Source of the DNA: Bosea sp. BIWAKO-01
GTDB lineage: Bacteria > Pseudomonadota > Alphaproteobacteria > Rhizobiales > Beijerinckiaceae
Length of the DNA: 64,000 bases
NCBI RefSeq assembly: GCF_001748145.1
Contig: NZ_BCQA01000001.1
Location: 2,630,501 to 2,694,500, forward strand
Direction of reading: 5' to 3'
The notes beneath the pieces were generated by a model. That model saw nothing but the letters and a program-made list of their open reading frames with translations. It was not told the origin of the DNA and ran no database searches. The position numbers and the translations under genes are program-made. Of the stretch, positions 48,249 to 57,159 are shown in pieces. Each line of letters starts with the position of its first letter. The stretch's first letter is position 1.

Positions 48249-49310
48249 TTGGCGTTTCTGGAACTTGCCGATCTGACGATGCGGTACGGTGCGATGACGG
48301 TGGTCGATCGCGTCGATCTGAATGTCGAGAAGGGCAATCTCGTCTGCCTGCTCGGGCCATCGGGCTGCGGCAAGACGACCACCTTGCGCCTCATCGCCGG
48401 CTTCATCACGCCCAAGGGGGGCGAGATCCATGTCGGCGGCCGCACCATCTCGTCGGCCGGCTGGAGCGAACCGCCGGAGCGGCGGGGCATGTCGATGATC
48501 TTCCAGAGCTACGCACTCTGGCCGCACATGACCGTTCGCGAGAATATCGGCTACGGCCTGTCGCTGCGGAAGATGCAGTCGGCCGAGATCGCCCGGCTCG
48601 TCGACAAGATCCTCGACGTCACACGGTTGAAGCCGCTGGCCGAACGCTATCCGGGAGAGCTCTCCGGTGGGCAGCAGCAACGCGTTTCGCTGGCGCGCGC
48701 GCTCGTCGTCGAGCCCGAGATCCTGCTTCTCGACGAGCCGCTCTCCAATCTCGACGCCAATCTGCGCGAGGAGATGCGCTTCGAGATCCGCCGGCTCCAC
48801 GACGCCTATCGCTACACCACCGTCTATGTGACGCACGACCAGGCCGAGGCCATGACCACGGCCGATCTGATCGTGGTGATGAACCAGGGCCGGATCGAGC
48901 AGGCGGGCAGTCCGGAAGAGATCTACGAGCGGCCGCAATCGGAATTCGTGGCGCGCTTCCTCGGCGGCACCAACATCCTGAAGGGCCGTTGGCTCGATGC
49001 CGATACGGTGGAGTGCGGCCCGCTGAAGCTTCGCTGCGGCACCGGCGATTTCTCGGCCGGCGGGGATGGCGTCGTCTCGGTGCGCCACCATGACATCGTG
49101 CTGGACGCCAAGCCCCAAGGCGATGGACCGAACCGGGCGCAGGGCACGGTCCTGCGCCAGGTCTATCTCGGCTCGCATCGCGACTACCTGATCGAGCTTC
49201 CCGGCGGCGCGCAGATCCGCACGGTTGCCGAACCGCATCTCGCCATCGACCGCGGCCAACCCGTCTGGCTGCACTTTCCACAGGAGCACTGCCGCGCTCT
49301 CGCCCGCTGA
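48249..49310 (+). CDS. ABC transporter ATP-binding protein (Fe3+/spermidine/putrescine type)
   Basis: A 353-residue ATPase with Walker A GPSGCGKTT, Q-loop FQSYALWPH, signature LSGGQQQRVSLARAL, Walker B ILLLDEPLSNLDA and H-loop VTHDQAEA. A C-terminal TOBE-type domain follows (from about 240). I chose TTG at 48249 because GGGAGG (48238-48243) is five bases before it and the family starts with LELADLTMRYG. ATG 48216 and the frame's first codon lack ribosome sites. First gene of an importer operon. Confidence 0.92.
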   Translation: MAFLELADLTMRYGAMTVVDRVDLNVEKGNLVCLLGPSGCGKTTTLRLIAGFITPKGGEIHVGGRTISSAGWSEPPERRGMSMIFQSYALWPHMTVRENIGYGLSLRKMQSAEIARLVDKILDVTRLKPLAERYPGELSGGQQQRVSLARALVVEPEILLLDEPLSNLDANLREEMRFEIRRLHDAYRYTTVYVTHDQAEAMTTADLIVVMNQGRIEQAGSPEEIYERPQSEFVARFLGGTNILKGRWLDADTVECGPLKLRCGTGDFSAGGDGVVSVRHHDIVLDAKPQGDGPNRAQGTVLRQVYLGSHRDYLIELPGGAQIRTVAEPHLAIDRGQPVWLHFPQEHCRALAR

Positions 49311-49369
49311 ACCGGGGGCGCCCGAAAGCAATCTCGCCAACATCATAATAACAATGAGGAGGAACGAGA

Positions 49370-50431
49370 ATGACACGTCCAATGTTCGACAGACGATCCG
49401 TAGTGGCCGGCCTTCTGCTCTCGACCGCTCTCGGAAGCCTGCCCGCCCTGGCTCAGGCTCCCGCCCCCTATCAGGTTACGCCGGAACTCATCGCTGCGGC
49501 GAAGAAGGAAGGCACGGTCACCTTCTATACCGCGACCGACGTGGCGGTCTCCGAGAAGGTGGGCAACGCGTTTGAGGCGAAATATCCGGGCATCAAGGTG
49601 AAGGTCGAGCGTTCCGGTTCCGAGCGCGTGTTCCAGCGCCTCAGCCAGGAATATGGCAGCTCCATCTATAATGCCGACGTCGTCGAAACCTCCGACGCGG
49701 TGCATTTCGTCCTGTTCAAGCGCAATGGCTGGCTCGCCCAGGCCGTGCCGGTGGAGGTCGCCAAGGACTGGCCGAAGGAGGCCAAGGATGCGGACGGCTA
49801 CTATGCGGCCTATCGCGCGCATCTCTCGGTCATCGGTTACAACAGCAAGCAGGTGAAGGCGGAGGATGCGCCCAAGAGCCATGCCGACCTGCTCGATCCG
49901 AAATGGCGCGGCCGCATCGTCAAGGCCCATCCCGGCTATTCCGGCACGGTGATGACCGGCACGGACGTCCTCAGTCAGGCGCTCGGCTGGGAGTTTTTCG
50001 AGAAGCTTGGCAAGCAGCGCATCATGCAGGTCCAGTCATCGACCGAGCCGCCGAAGAAACTCGCCCAGGGCGAGCGATCGATCGAGGCCGACGGCAACGA
50101 ATACAACATGTTCATGCTCAAGGAATCCGGCGTTCCCGTCGAAATCGTCTATGCGACCGAGGGCACTCCGATCGCCATCGGGCATGGCGGGATCCTGAAG
50201 AACGCGCCGCATCCCAATGCGGCGAAGCTGTTCTACTCCTTCCTGTTCGACCAGGAGACGCAGCAGCTCAACAGCGATTCCGGCGGGCTTCGTTCCTTCC
50301 ACCCGCGTGTCAAGGAAAAGGAAACGCGTACGCCGCTTTCCAAGATCAAGCTGCTCTATTCCGACCCGCTGAAGCTCGAGCCCAATATCGAGATGATCAA
50401 GAAGAAATACGAAGAGTATTTTGGCACATGA
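49370..50431 (+). CDS. ABC transporter solute-binding protein, family 1 (FbpA/AfuA-like)
   Basis: A 353-residue periplasmic protein with a signal peptide (about 1-28, ending ALAQA). The mature start VTFYTATDVAVSEKVGNAFEAKYPGIKVKVERSGSERVFQRLSQEY is typical of the iron/polyamine-type family 1. The tyrosine pair expected for ferric-iron binding is not obvious. With its genetic setting, an organic acid ligand is as likely as iron. GAGGAGG (49356-49362) lies before the ATG. Confidence 0.9.
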   Translation: MTRPMFDRRSVVAGLLLSTALGSLPALAQAPAPYQVTPELIAAAKKEGTVTFYTATDVAVSEKVGNAFEAKYPGIKVKVERSGSERVFQRLSQEYGSSIYNADVVETSDAVHFVLFKRNGWLAQAVPVEVAKDWPKEAKDADGYYAAYRAHLSVIGYNSKQVKAEDAPKSHADLLDPKWRGRIVKAHPGYSGTVMTGTDVLSQALGWEFFEKLGKQRIMQVQSSTEPPKKLAQGERSIEADGNEYNMFMLKESGVPVEIVYATEGTPIAIGHGGILKNAPHPNAAKLFYSFLFDQETQQLNSDSGGLRSFHPRVKEKETRTPLSKIKLLYSDPLKLEPNIEMIKKKYEEYFGT

Positions 50432-50542
50432 TCCGTTCCGCGCAGACCCCACGGCGCGGATCTTCCGCGCCGTGCATCGCCCTTTGACGAGAGCTGCACC
50501 CGGCGCCAGCGCGCCGCGCGCTGGCGGCGCACGGAGATCCTC

Positions 50543-52273
50543 ATGACAGCGATAACCGGGATCGTGTCCGGAGTTCCCATACGCCACGTCGCCATCGACT
50601 GGTCGCGGCCGATCTTCGTGCTGCTCACGGTTATCCTCTCGGTGCTGGTCGTGCTGCCGCTCGCCTGGCTCGGCTACTACGCCGTTACCGATCAGTCCGG
50701 CAGCCTCAGCCTCGCGAATTTCAGGGCGCTGGTCAGCGATGCGACGCTGCGCCGGCCGTTCATCGTCGCGATTACCATGGCGCTCAGCGTCGGTGTGCTG
50801 TCCTGCGCCATCGCGACGCCACTCGCCTGGATCGTGGCCCGCACCGACATGCCGGGCCGTGCGCTTGTGCGCGGACTCGTTATGGCCTCCTTCGTGACCC
50901 CGCCCTTCCTCGGCGCCATCGCCTGGGAGATCCTGGCTGCGCCCAATAGCGGCATCATCAACGCCGTCTACCGCTGGCTGTTCGACCTCGACCCCTACGA
51001 GTACCTCGTCGACATCTACACGCTGTCCGGCCTCGTCTTCGCGATCGCGTGCTACACGTTTCCCTATGTCTTCACCCTGGTGACGAACGCGCTCGAACGT
51101 GTTCCGACCGAACTCGAAGAGGCATCTGCCATCCTCGGCGGGGGTCTGTGGACGACCTTGCGCAAGGTGACGGTGCCGCTCGTCCTGCCGGCCATGCTCG
51201 CAGGCTCGCTCATCGCGGTGCTGCAGGCGCTGACCATGTTCGGTTCGCCGGCCATCCTCGCCCTACCGGCGAATTTCCACGTCATCACCACCAAGATCTG
51301 GAGCCTGTTCCAGTACCCGCCCAAGCCCGGGCTCGCTGCGGCGGCGGCGCTGCCGCTTCTCCTCGTCACCATCCTGCTGCTCTGGACACAGAGGCGGATT
51401 CTGGGCCGGCGCGGCTACACCACCGTCGGCGGCAAAAGCGGCAGCGCACGCATCACGGTACTCGGGCGCTGGAAGTGGCTGGCTCTCGGCTTCACCTTTC
51501 TCATCCTGTCGCTGACGGTGCTGATGCCCTATGCGGCGCTGGTCAAGACCGCGCTCACCCGCACCGTGGCGGAGCCGCTGACCTTCGAGAGCTTCACGCT
51601 CCACCATATCTGGTTCGTGTTCTTTGAGTTCTCGGCGACACAGCTCGCGTTGCGCAACACGTTCCTGCTCGGCTTCCTCACCGCGACCATCGGCACGGCG
51701 ATCGCGCTCGTCGTGGCCTATCTCGTCACCCGCGGCAGCTCGCGCGGAGCTCCGTTCCTCGGCTTCCTCGCGACCGCGCCGGTCGCGATCCCCGGCATCG
51801 TCCTCGGCGTCGGCCTCTTCCTCAGTTATTCCAGCCCGATATTGCCGCTCTACGGCACGCTCTGGATCCTGCTGATCGCCTTTCTGACCATCGAGATGCC
51901 TGCGGGCTACCAGCAGCTCTCGTCCGCCTTCAAGAGCGTGCATGTCGAGCTCGAGGAGGCGGGGCGCATCCTCGGCGCGACGCGGATGACGACGCTGCGC
52001 ACCATCACCGCGCCGCTGCTGCGCTCAAACGTTGTAGCGGCATGGTGCTTCGTGTTCATCGGCACGATCCGCGAGCTGTCGGCCACGATCCTGCTGACCA
52101 CGGCCGACACCAAGCTCGTATCGGTCATCATCTACGACCTCAACGAATCCGGCGATCTTGGCGCGATCTCGGTGCTCGGGATCATGTTGCTGATCGTTTC
52201 GTTCGCTGTCGTTTTCCTCGCCAACCGCCTGCCGCTGCTCGGCGGCGCGAAAGTCGCCCCGGTCCGCGGCTGA
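50543..52273 (+). CDS. ABC transporter permease, fused two-domain (FbpB-like)
   Basis: A 576-residue inner-membrane protein with two permease domains in one chain and about twelve hydrophobic segments. Each half carries an EAA-type loop: ELEEASAILGGGLWTTLRKVTVPLVLPA and ELEEAGRILGATRMTTLRTITAPLLRS. Both contact the ATPase gene product two genes upstream. It converges with the second GntR gene without a gap. Confidence 0.93.
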   Translation: MTAITGIVSGVPIRHVAIDWSRPIFVLLTVILSVLVVLPLAWLGYYAVTDQSGSLSLANFRALVSDATLRRPFIVAITMALSVGVLSCAIATPLAWIVARTDMPGRALVRGLVMASFVTPPFLGAIAWEILAAPNSGIINAVYRWLFDLDPYEYLVDIYTLSGLVFAIACYTFPYVFTLVTNALERVPTELEEASAILGGGLWTTLRKVTVPLVLPAMLAGSLIAVLQALTMFGSPAILALPANFHVITTKIWSLFQYPPKPGLAAAAALPLLLVTILLLWTQRRILGRRGYTTVGGKSGSARITVLGRWKWLALGFTFLILSLTVLMPYAALVKTALTRTVAEPLTFESFTLHHIWFVFFEFSATQLALRNTFLLGFLTATIGTAIALVVAYLVTRGSSRGAPFLGFLATAPVAIPGIVLGVGLFLSYSSPILPLYGTLWILLIAFLTIEMPAGYQQLSSAFKSVHVELEEAGRILGATRMTTLRTITAPLLRSNVVAAWCFVFIGTIRELSATILLTTADTKLVSVIIYDLNESGDLGAISVLGIMLLIVSFAVVFLANRLPLLGGAKVAPVRG

Positions 52274-52960
52274 TCAGGCGTCCGGGTAATGGCCGAGCGG
52301 GCCGAACAAGGCGGTGCGACTGATCAGGACATGTTCCTCCAGCGCAGCTTCGGCGCCGGCGGGATCGCGTGCCGCGATCCGCTCGAGGATTGTGCGGTGC
52401 TCGTCATTCGAGGTCGTCATGCGGCCAGGCATGTCGAGGGTGCGGCGGCGCAGGAGGTGCATCTCGCGATGGATGGCGGCGCATTCGGCTGCGAGGCGGC
52501 CATTGCCGCCGAATTCGACGATGGCTTCGTGGAAGCGCAGATTGCCGGGATAGAAGCTGTTGAGGTCGCCGGCTGCCATTGCGGCGTCCATCTCCGCGAC
52601 ATAGCCGGAGAGGATGGCGACCTGCTCGTCGGTGACGATGGGCGCCAGCAACCTGCCTGCCAAACCGTAGAGCGCCGCCCGGATCTCGTAGAGTTCGGCC
52701 GCCTCGCGCCCGTCGAGCGCGCGGATGAACACACCACGGTTAACCACGACGTTCACCAGCCCACTTTGCTCGAGCCCCCGGCATGCCTCGCGGATCGGCC
52801 CCCGGCTGACCCCCAGCCGGGCAGCGAGCGCGTTCTCGTTGAGGCGCTCGCCGGCACTCAGTTCGCCCCGTTCGATCATCTGCTCCAACTCGTGGCGGAT
52901 GATCGAGGTCAGGGACTGGTTGCGGCGAAGCTGCAGGGCGGAATCGATATCGAGGCTCAT
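52274..52960 (-). CDS. GntR-family regulator with FCD domain (second of the region)
   Basis: A 228-residue FCD-type regulator like that at 47178-47879: winged helix GELSAGERLNENALAARLGVSRGPIREACRGLEQSGLV, then NRGVFIRA and the FCD domain (NLRFHEAIVEFGGN, SNDEHRTILERI). The ATG at 52960 begins MSLDIDSALQ; the frame is open 30 residues further upstream without family similarity. It is divergent from an mmgE/prpD gene with operator-like site 3 between them. Confidence 0.92.
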   Translation of the reverse strand: MSLDIDSALQLRRNQSLTSIIRHELEQMIERGELSAGERLNENALAARLGVSRGPIREACRGLEQSGLVNVVVNRGVFIRALDGREAAELYEIRAALYGLAGRLLAPIVTDEQVAILSGYVAEMDAAMAAGDLNSFYPGNLRFHEAIVEFGGNGRLAAECAAIHREMHLLRRRTLDMPGRMTTSNDEHRTILERIAARDPAGAEAALEEHVLISRTALFGPLGHYPDA

Positions 52961-53025
52961 GCACTGGGTTCCGTGTGATTGGCTCAATCTATCAGCCGGA
53001 GCCGGCCAATGCCATCGGATCTTAA

Positions 53026-53037
53026 ACTGTTGACAAT
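53026..53037. promoter_or_regulatory. Imperfect palindrome, GntR-type operator (site 3)
   Basis: ACTGTTGACAAT differs from the 12-base site 2 by one base. It lies between the divergent gntR and mmgE/prpD genes and contains TTGACA (53030-53035), a -35 candidate for the mmgE side. Confidence 0.55.
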
Positions 53038-53082
53038 CAGCAAAAGACAATTAGAGGCTGATGGCCTAGCCTGGAGGACGCC

Positions 53083-54501
53083 ATGAAGACGCCCGATAAC
53101 CTTTCGCCCTCGGATAACGGTCTGACGCGCTATGTGGCGTCCTTCATCTGCGATGCGTCGCCGGCGGATCTGCCCGGCGACGTCGTCGCACTCGGCAAGA
53201 AATCGATCCTCGACGGGCTTGGACTGGCGCTGTCGGGCTCGGTCGCCCATAGCGGCGAGTATGTGCGCCGCCATCTCGCCGATCTGAACCTGGCGAGCGG
53301 ACCGGCCACGGTCATCGGCTCGCAGCTGAAGGTCGCGCCGCGCTTTGCCGCCTTCGCCAACGGCGTCGGCATTCACGCCGACGATTACGACGACACTCAG
53401 CTCGCGGTGGCCAAGGACCGGGTCTACGGGCTCCTCACCCATCCGACCGCACCTGCGCTGCCGGCCGCGCTTGCCATGGGCGAGGCGAAGGGCGCCAGCG
53501 GGCGCGATGTGATGCTCGCCTACCATCTTGGCGTCGAGGTGGAATGCAAGATCGCGGAGGCGATCAACCCACGGCATTACCAGACCGGTTTCCACGCCAC
53601 GGCCACCTGCGGCACCTTCGCGGCGGCCGCCGCCAGCGCCAGGCTGATGAGGCTCGACCTCGATCAGACCTTGCGCGCGCTCTCCATCGCCGGCAGCCAG
53701 TCGGCCGGGCTGCGCGAGAATTTCGGCACGATGACCAAGCCCTTCCATGCCGGGCGCTCATCGGAGAGCGGCGTCGCGGCGGCGCAGTTCGCCGAATATG
53801 GCTGGAGCGCCACGGACAAGATCCTGGAGGCGCCACGCGGCTTCTTCCGGGCCGCTGGCGGCGGCTATGACGAGGGCGCCATCCTGAACCAGCTCGGTGC
53901 GCCCTGGACCTTCGCGGCGCCCGGCATCTCGATCAAGCCGCATCCATCAGGCTCGCTGACCCATCCGGGGATGACCGAGATGCTGCGCCTCATCCGTGAG
54001 AACAGGATCACCGCGGAGGCGGTGGAGCGGGTCCGCGTCGGCACCAACCACAATATGCCCAACGCGCTGATCCACCATCGGCCGGCCAACGAACTCCAAG
54101 CCAAGTTCTCGATGGAGTTCTGCATGGCGATCCTCCTGATCGAGGGCAAAGCGGGCCTTGCCGAATTCACCGACGAGGTGGTGAACCGCGCCGACGTCAA
54201 GGCGATGATCGAGCGGGTCGATTTCGTGGTGGACGATGAGGCCGAGGCCGCGGGCTACGACAAGATGACGACGCTGATCGCCATCACCCTGAAAGACGGC
54301 CGGACCATCTCGGGCCGGGCCGATTTCGGCAAGGGAAGCCCGGCCAATCCGATGAGCTACGACGAGGTCTCGGACAAGTTCCGCGAGACCGCAGGCTTTG
54401 CCAATCTCGGCCGGGAACGGATCGAGGACGTGATCGCCATGGTGCGCGATCTGGACACGCTGCCCTCGATCGAGCGCCTGATGGCGTCTTTGCGGCTCTG
54501 A
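53083..54501 (+). CDS. MmgE/PrpD family protein (third of three)
   Basis: A 472-residue MmgE/PrpD protein, sister to the one at 45703-47145. Typical stretches are GIHADDYDDTQLAVAKDRVYGLLTHP, AINPRHYQTGFHATATCGTFAAAAA and LRENFGTMTKPFHAGRSSESGV. GGAGG (53073-53077) precedes the ATG at 53083. It is two bases upstream of a decarboxylating dehydrogenase gene, suggesting a two-step route: MmgE product, then oxidation with loss of CO2. Confidence 0.9.
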   Translation: MKTPDNLSPSDNGLTRYVASFICDASPADLPGDVVALGKKSILDGLGLALSGSVAHSGEYVRRHLADLNLASGPATVIGSQLKVAPRFAAFANGVGIHADDYDDTQLAVAKDRVYGLLTHPTAPALPAALAMGEAKGASGRDVMLAYHLGVEVECKIAEAINPRHYQTGFHATATCGTFAAAAASARLMRLDLDQTLRALSIAGSQSAGLRENFGTMTKPFHAGRSSESGVAAAQFAEYGWSATDKILEAPRGFFRAAGGGYDEGAILNQLGAPWTFAAPGISIKPHPSGSLTHPGMTEMLRLIRENRITAEAVERVRVGTNHNMPNALIHHRPANELQAKFSMEFCMAILLIEGKAGLAEFTDEVVNRADVKAMIERVDFVVDDEAEAAGYDKMTTLIAITLKDGRTISGRADFGKGSPANPMSYDEVSDKFRETAGFANLGRERIEDVIAMVRDLDTLPSIERLMASLRL

Positions 54502-54503
54502 TC

Positions 54504-55571
54504 ATGGCGAAGCTCACCATCGGCGTCCTCAATGGGGACGATATCGGCCACGAGATCGTCCCGGCTGCGGTCGAGGTGACCCGCGCAGCGGCGGCCCGGC
54601 ACGGGCTCGCCATCGACTGGCGGCCCATGCCGATCGGCCGCGCTGCGCTGGACAGCCACGGCACGACGATGCCGGAGGGCACGCTGGAGACGCTTGCGAC
54701 CTTCGACGGCTTCATCCTCGGGCCGATCGGTCATCAGGCCTATCCAAAGGGGCCGGGTGCGATCAATCCGCATCCGATCCTGCGCAAGCATTTCGACCTG
54801 TTCGCCAATGTCCGCCCGACGCGATCCTACCCCGACATCGGCTGCATCTATGACGATGTCGACCTCGTCATCGTGCGCGAGAACAACGAGGGTTTTCAGC
54901 CGGACCGCAATGTCGTGATGGGTTCGGGCGAGTTCCGGCCCAATGACGACCTGACCATCTCGGTCCGCGTCATCTCGCGCAAGGGCAGCCGCAAGGTCGC
55001 CCGTGCCGCGCTTGACATCGCCCGGTCGCGGCGCAAGCGCCTGACACTCGTGCACAAGAACACGGTGTTCAAGCTCGGCTGCGGCATGTTCGTGGAAAGC
55101 TGCTACGAGGCCGCGAAGGATTATCCCGACGTCACGGTCGACGAGGTGATCGTCGATACCTTCGCCATGCGCCTGGTGCGCGATCCGCAGAGCTTCGACA
55201 CGGTGGTGACGACGAACATGTTCGGCGACATCCTGACCGATGAAGCCGCGGGGCTGGTCGGCGGGCTCGGCATGGCGCCCGGCCTGTGCATTGGCGAGGG
55301 CGGGCTCGCCATGGCGCAGGCGACGCATGGCTCGGCGCCCGACATTGCCGGCAAGGGCGTTGCCAATCCCTATGCAATGATCGAGTCGACTCGGATGCTG
55401 ATCGAGCATCTCGGCCGGGTCCGATCCCTGCCGCAGGCAGCAGATGCCGCACGCACGATGGAAGCGGCGATCCGCTCCGCGCTCTCGGGGCCCGAGACGC
55501 GCACGCGCGACATCCGCGGCACCACCGGCACCCGTGGCATGACCGAGGCGATTGTGAGGGCGATCGGCTAG
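54504..55571 (+). CDS. Isocitrate/isopropylmalate dehydrogenase family protein
   Basis: A 355-residue NAD(P)-dependent beta-decarboxylating dehydrogenase. It begins LTIGVLNGDDIGHEIVPAAVEV and has FANVRPTRSYP, VRENNEGFQ, the HKNTVFKLG stretch, the metal-binding Asp block VTTNMFGDILTDEAAGLVGGLG and HGSAPDIAGKGVANPYAM. It is neither a clear LeuB nor a clear Icd, so substrate is open: a 2-hydroxy acid with a 3-carboxylate. It is co-transcribed with mmgE/prpD. Confidence 0.9.
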   Translation: MAKLTIGVLNGDDIGHEIVPAAVEVTRAAAARHGLAIDWRPMPIGRAALDSHGTTMPEGTLETLATFDGFILGPIGHQAYPKGPGAINPHPILRKHFDLFANVRPTRSYPDIGCIYDDVDLVIVRENNEGFQPDRNVVMGSGEFRPNDDLTISVRVISRKGSRKVARAALDIARSRRKRLTLVHKNTVFKLGCGMFVESCYEAAKDYPDVTVDEVIVDTFAMRLVRDPQSFDTVVTTNMFGDILTDEAAGLVGGLGMAPGLCIGEGGLAMAQATHGSAPDIAGKGVANPYAMIESTRMLIEHLGRVRSLPQAADAARTMEAAIRSALSGPETRTRDIRGTTGTRGMTEAIVRAIG

Positions 55572-55572
55572 T

Positions 55573-57159
55573 TCATGATGTCAAACCGTTGCACGCGGTC
55601 CTGAGGTCGAGCGCGTCGAGCCGATATTCGCCGCGTTCGTCTGCGTCGAGCTGGGCGACCAGCCCGAGCTCCCAGGCAAGATAGCGCCGCGCGGCATCGA
55701 GATTGCCGTCGTGCCGGTCGTGCACGAAAAACAGATGGTCGATCGCGTCGGCGTCCGCGGGGGCGTCCGGTGAGCTGTCGAGACCAAGCCCCGCAGCGCG
55801 CCATTCGCTTGCATCGCCGGTAACCCCGTGAACCGATGTCGCGCCGCCTTCCGCGAGGTCGCGGCTGGCGAGCGCGGTTGCTGTCTCGTCTCCCGCAAGC
55901 AGGACGCGCCGGCCTGCCACGGCCGGCAGGCGCGGCCGAATCGACCAGGCGGCGCCCGGCAGATGGCCGGCGCGATAGGCCAGCGAACCGCGCAGGTCGA
56001 GCAGCAGGTCTCCGGCTTGCGCGCGCGCGAACGCCTCACCGGCGCTGATTGCAGGCGGTGCAACAAAGTCGGGAGGCGGTTCGCCGACTGGCAGGCGCCA
56101 GTCGGCCGGCCAGGACTCGATATCGGGGAGGACATAGGTTTCGTAGCCGAGTTGGCGTAGCCAGAACGCTGCGAGCGCGGCGCGCAGCCCGGTATCGTCG
56201 GCCAGGATGACGCGCGCGCGGCGCACGCCGATCCAGTGATCCGTGGCCTGAATGAGCTGGCCGCCGGGCGCGGAGACGGCCGCGGCATGCGGCGTGGCCG
56301 CGTGCTCGGCCGGATCGCGCGTGTCGAGAAGATAGGTCGTGCGGCCGGGATCTTCGGCAAGGCCTTCCGCTGCGACGCGGTCGATCCGCGCAATAGCATG
56401 CGTACGCATGAAGGCGTCGGCCCGCAGGCGGCTTGCCGCGCGGTCGATCTGCGGCAGAGGGCCGGCGGCAGAGCTATACGCGAGCGCACGGCCCGAGAGC
56501 GCCCAGCCCTGCGTCCCGTTTTCCAGGGCCAGCACCACTGCGCCCGGCTGCATCAACGCCAGGCCCGCGGCGCCGATGATGCTGCGTGTCCGCCCGGCGC
56601 AGTTGATGACGACGGGGGCTTCCCCCGGACTAAGCGCGTCCCAGCGGTGCGCCACCTCTCCGTTCGGAAAGGAGCGCGAGCCCGGGATTGTCATCTTCGT
56701 GTATTCGCCGGCTGAGCGGCCGTCGAAGAGCTGCAGCGGCCGGCCCTGCTCCAGCCAGCTGTCCAGAATGTCCGGACCGATCGCTGGCACGTGCCAATGC
56801 TCCTCGACCAGCTCGCCCAGCGTCTTGCTCGGCAGATTCACGCCCTTGAACAGGGTGTAGCCCGCCGCAGCCCAGGCCGGAGCGCCGCCGTCGATCCAGT
56901 CGATACGGCCGTAACCCATAGCGGCGAGCCGCGTTGCGGCGCGCTCGGCGACCCCATCGCCCTCGTCGATCAGCACGACTGGCACGTCGCGGCGGGGCAC
57001 GAGCGCCCCGACCAGCGCCTCCAGCCGGCTATAGGGACAGGGGACGGCGAGGAAGGGATGGCCTTCGCCGTACTGGCCATGCTCGCGCATATCGAGACAG
57101 GCGATCTCGCCGGGGGCATGCAGCCGCCGCTTCGCTTCCTGGGGATCGAGCGCCGGCAT
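55573..57159 (-). CDS. Four-domain rhodanese-like protein
   Basis: A 528-residue protein made of four rhodanese-like units (about 1-105, 125-230, 250-350, 370-460) and a helical tail. Only the second has an active-site loop with cysteine: Cys187 in NCAGRTRS. The matching loops read IDEGDG in the first, ADDTG in the third and AGDET in the fourth, so those units should be inactive. It likely transfers sulfur or senses it via one site. Its ATG overlaps the stop of the hydrolase gene upstream by one base. Confidence 0.88.
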   Translation of the reverse strand: MPALDPQEAKRRLHAPGEIACLDMREHGQYGEGHPFLAVPCPYSRLEALVGALVPRRDVPVVLIDEGDGVAERAATRLAAMGYGRIDWIDGGAPAWAAAGYTLFKGVNLPSKTLGELVEEHWHVPAIGPDILDSWLEQGRPLQLFDGRSAGEYTKMTIPGSRSFPNGEVAHRWDALSPGEAPVVINCAGRTRSIIGAAGLALMQPGAVVLALENGTQGWALSGRALAYSSAAGPLPQIDRAASRLRADAFMRTHAIARIDRVAAEGLAEDPGRTTYLLDTRDPAEHAATPHAAAVSAPGGQLIQATDHWIGVRRARVILADDTGLRAALAAFWLRQLGYETYVLPDIESWPADWRLPVGEPPPDFVAPPAISAGEAFARAQAGDLLLDLRGSLAYRAGHLPGAAWSIRPRLPAVAGRRVLLAGDETATALASRDLAEGGATSVHGVTGDASEWRAAGLGLDSSPDAPADADAIDHLFFVHDRHDGNLDAARRYLAWELGLVAQLDADERGEYRLDALDLRTACNGLTS

